Shown: positions 61,563 through 64,000 of the stretch, piece by piece
How positions within the stretch are numbered: the first letter of the stretch is position 1
Layout: each line of letters begins with the position of its first letter
Assembly (NCBI GenBank): GCA_951230915.1
Contig: OX579636.1
Coordinates: forward strand, 44,457,912 to 44,521,911
Origin: Antitrichia curtipendula
Lineage: Eukaryota; Streptophyta; Bryopsida; Hypnales; Leucodontaceae
DNA length: 64,000 nt
Direction of reading: 5' to 3'
Position numbers and translations under genes: made by a program
Notes under the pieces: generated by a model
Told to the model about the DNA's origin: nothing
The model's input: the letters and a program-made list of their open reading frames with translations, nothing else
The model's database searches: none

Positions 61563-63000
61563 CGGGGTCTAAAGTTTTAGACTTTAGCCTAGCCAAGGTG
61601 ATCCTTTTGGGGGTCTAAAGTGAGGTTAACAAAGAAAATATGAGATTTTACGAACACTAGGTAAGAATAGGCTACAGTTGAGGCTAACCCTTGAAACATT
61701 AGACCCAACTAATGTTGTAAAATTTCATGTGTATGAGCTCCGAGCCACTCCAACATGCTCCATGATCTGATTTGGGGTGATTGATTGGATCAAACTAAAC
61801 CATCCATTCTTAGCGATAGTGACCTTCCAAGCCCAAGCATCAATATGTCATAAGCATCCTCTAGGGCTATGCACATCTTTATTTGAATAGCTTTGCTAAA
61901 TATGTGGTTCATTAGGTTTGTCTTTTTTTGTTCATCGAGTTGGATGGCTTCAAAAATTATTGAGCTATTTGGTCAAACGCTCTTGTCCATCCAAACCACA
62001 ACTATTTTCATCCAAATTCTATCTTGACGGACGTTGAGGTTGAAGGCTTACATTCTACATTCTTTTGATTGGTTTTTATGTTGTTGTATCTTTTAACTTC
62101 CCTCATATGGAAAACACCAAAAAACATCAGAATGGCCAAATTGTAACACATCTTCTAAGATGTGAGCAACACCTATCATTTGCTCCAAAGGTCTACCATT
62201 TAGACCATCTAATGCTTCTGAAAGATTGCGCCACTTTTGTAACAATTGACAAGCAACATGTAAGTCTTTTGTACTCCACCTTTTACCTCTACTCTAATTG
62301 AAAAAGAAATGAGTAGTATCAACAAGCAAACATCTTATCATATACCATCTGCTTGAAAATTGATGTTTGTTGGCTTCCAATTTATTTATAAGAATAGGTA
62401 ATATCCACATCACAAAATGTTGACATTCTTCTATTATATAGTTTTTATAGTCATTGATGTGATTTTGTGGCCATTGTCCCTACTTAATTTATGTATGTGC
62501 ACTTTAATAACAGAGGTGCAAGTTGCATCCACAAGTTATAGCAAAGCATTTGCTTTTGGGTGCTGACGGATGTCTTGAAAAAACTTAATCATGAAGTTTT
62601 AAAACAGATTTAAATTTTCTATATGCATAATATTATAGACCAAATTTTTGCAACAAATCAAATCTATTTAAATGGTAGAGTCACTAGAATTTTGAATCTT
62701 CAAATATATTAGACTCCATGCTATGTTCATTTCTAGCCTTGTTGTTGTTTTTCAACCTTATTAGATTATCCACACTATGACATAATTCCTAGCGGTTCGT
62801 CTTTCCGGAGAGTACACACACTACCTTTCATTGTCACTATATACATATTGACCATCAACCAACTCCGAATGCATTTTACATCTTCGGCAAGCTACTCTTC
62901 CGGAAGATTTCAAATTTGATAATTTACATTCAGCCGAATGATCTTCAGTCATGAACATGAAGAGTGCCCTTAAGTTAGGCATTTCAAACCAGGGTTGATG
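61563..63000. other. AT-rich intergenic DNA, no gene recognised
   Basis: The word GGGGTCTAAAG occurs near 61564 and 61609. Short frames only. Confidence 0.4.
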
Positions 63001-63230
63001 AATTTCAATGTTCGACTCAGAATCGCGTCTGAAAATCGGACATCCAGATGCTACAAAACCTTAGCGGACTATCTGGCGGACAAGTGGGCAGACGGCCTAG
63101 CAACGGCAGACGGGCAGGCGGACGGGCCCAATGGATGGTAAAGTCCACTTGTCATAGGATGTCCGGGAACCTTGCATCTGCGGACACTGAACATCCGGAC
63201 AATCTATTTTCAATGAAGGTAAGAGGTTGT
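63000..63230. other. Small GC-rich island with repeated CGGAC words
   Basis: CGGAC or its complement recurs at least eight times in about 200 bases, and GATGC/GCATC words mirror each other near the edges (CCAGATGC at 63044, GCATCTG at 63175). Composition differs sharply from the surroundings. It could be a small inserted element. Confidence 0.35.
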
Positions 63231-64000
63231 TGATTTTGCATACTAGATAGTTGAATTTGCAATGCATTCCGTCTATAAACAAAATCTCAAGTTCTTCAAT
63301 AAACGATGTTATGAAAGTAGTAAGATTTTCCTTCATACATTTTACAATGTAGGGATGGTTGCCACCTAATGGGATGAATAATACATGTAGTAGAAATGTG
63401 CCTGTATTAAGTACGTTGATTTTCATAACCCAACACCTTCATTGTTTCTTTCCAGATACTTAAAAACTGTCCTAGTAGCCAACCAGAGCTAGGTTTCAAG
63501 GATCCTCTTGTATTTTTTTTTGGGGGGGGGGGTACCAATACTTGCCTCTTTTATAGTTTGTACTTGAATCTATAAGACCTTGTTTCCGCTTGCCAATGAT
63601 GTAGATTGTGTAGTGTTTTACATTTATTGGAAAAGCAGGATCTACTCTTTGACACTTTGTGTTGGGACATATAACGAGGAGTTCCCACTTAACCTCTCGG
63701 TTCCAATTTTTTGATATTTTCTTACTTTTTCACCATGCCAAAGATTGCCAAATGAATCCATTGCCAAATCACCATGCCAAATGAATCTAATAAGTTATTA
63801 TTTGAAGGAACTACTTAGATTGCTAAAAATTTGAAATTGTTTGTAACTTTCTCATCATTATTCCAAATAAAATGAATTGGAGCTTCAACTATAGATAAAA
63901 ATATATAATTTTAGGAATTTAAAAAATATATATTTAGATTTTTTGTGTTTTTTTGTGCTTCCTTTTGCCTTCTATGTTTGGCTTATTGTGCCATACATTT
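63231..64000. other. AT-rich intergenic DNA
   Basis: A poly-T then poly-G tract lies at 63512-63532. No gene recognised up to the window end. Confidence 0.5.

Noticed and set aside
1..64000. CRISPR arrays, bacterial operons, rRNA or organellar inserts
   Set aside because: No regularly spaced repeat-spacer pattern, no dense bacterial coding and no recognisable rRNA or plastid genes were seen.

Overview
This window looks like nuclear DNA from a land plant. It is AT-rich, gene-poor and repeat-dense. It holds one intron-rich plant-type gene with GT-AG introns, a full-size PDR-type ABCG transporter. Most of the rest is transposon debris: hAT elements, GAGCATCC/TTA MITEs, a solo-LTR candidate and AT-rich dispersed repeats. 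One gene in 64 kb suggests a repeat-rich genome, perhaps a bryophyte or another seedless plant. The sequence alone does not settle the taxon.

Layout. From 1 to 6.4 kb there are AT-rich dispersed repeats, one split by a solo-LTR candidate (2837-4817) with a 5-bp target duplication. From 6.8 to 9.1 kb lies a dense nest of small inverted-repeat elements: three MITEs are inserted in one older element, followed by a promoter-like TGACGTAA pair. From 9.1 to 13.2 kb nothing is recognisable. At 13.2-13.7 kb one MITE sits inside a relative, both with exact 8-bp target duplications. The PDR transporter gene spans 14.8-26.1 kb on the minus strand; I could follow 20 coding exons in one continuous frame (1526 codons plus stop), with a short upstream ORF and a probable 5' UTR intron. 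From 26 to 48.9 kb there is AT-rich intergenic DNA with dispersed repeats, two copies of a long foldback (hairpin) repeat and several more MITEs. At 48.9-55.0 kb a complete 5.63-kb hAT element (14-bp terminal inverted repeats, exact 8-bp duplication ATTATGGG) is inserted in a ~500-bp TTA-flanked MITE. Its transposase is broken by an in-frame stop and probably by a splice-phase or indel defect. From 55 to 64 kb there are AT-rich repeats, unrecognised ORF fragments and a small GC-rich island.

Functional reading. The transporter is the only gene here that looks intact and host-serving. It is probably a plasma-membrane exporter, as in the PDR family; its substrate cannot be read from sequence. 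The rest shows repeated rounds of insertion, with young elements landing in older ones, so relative ages can be read from the nesting. I found no convincing undescribed biochemical system. The most unusual structures are the nested hAT/MITE composite, the four-element MITE nest and the paired long hairpins that could feed small-RNA production.
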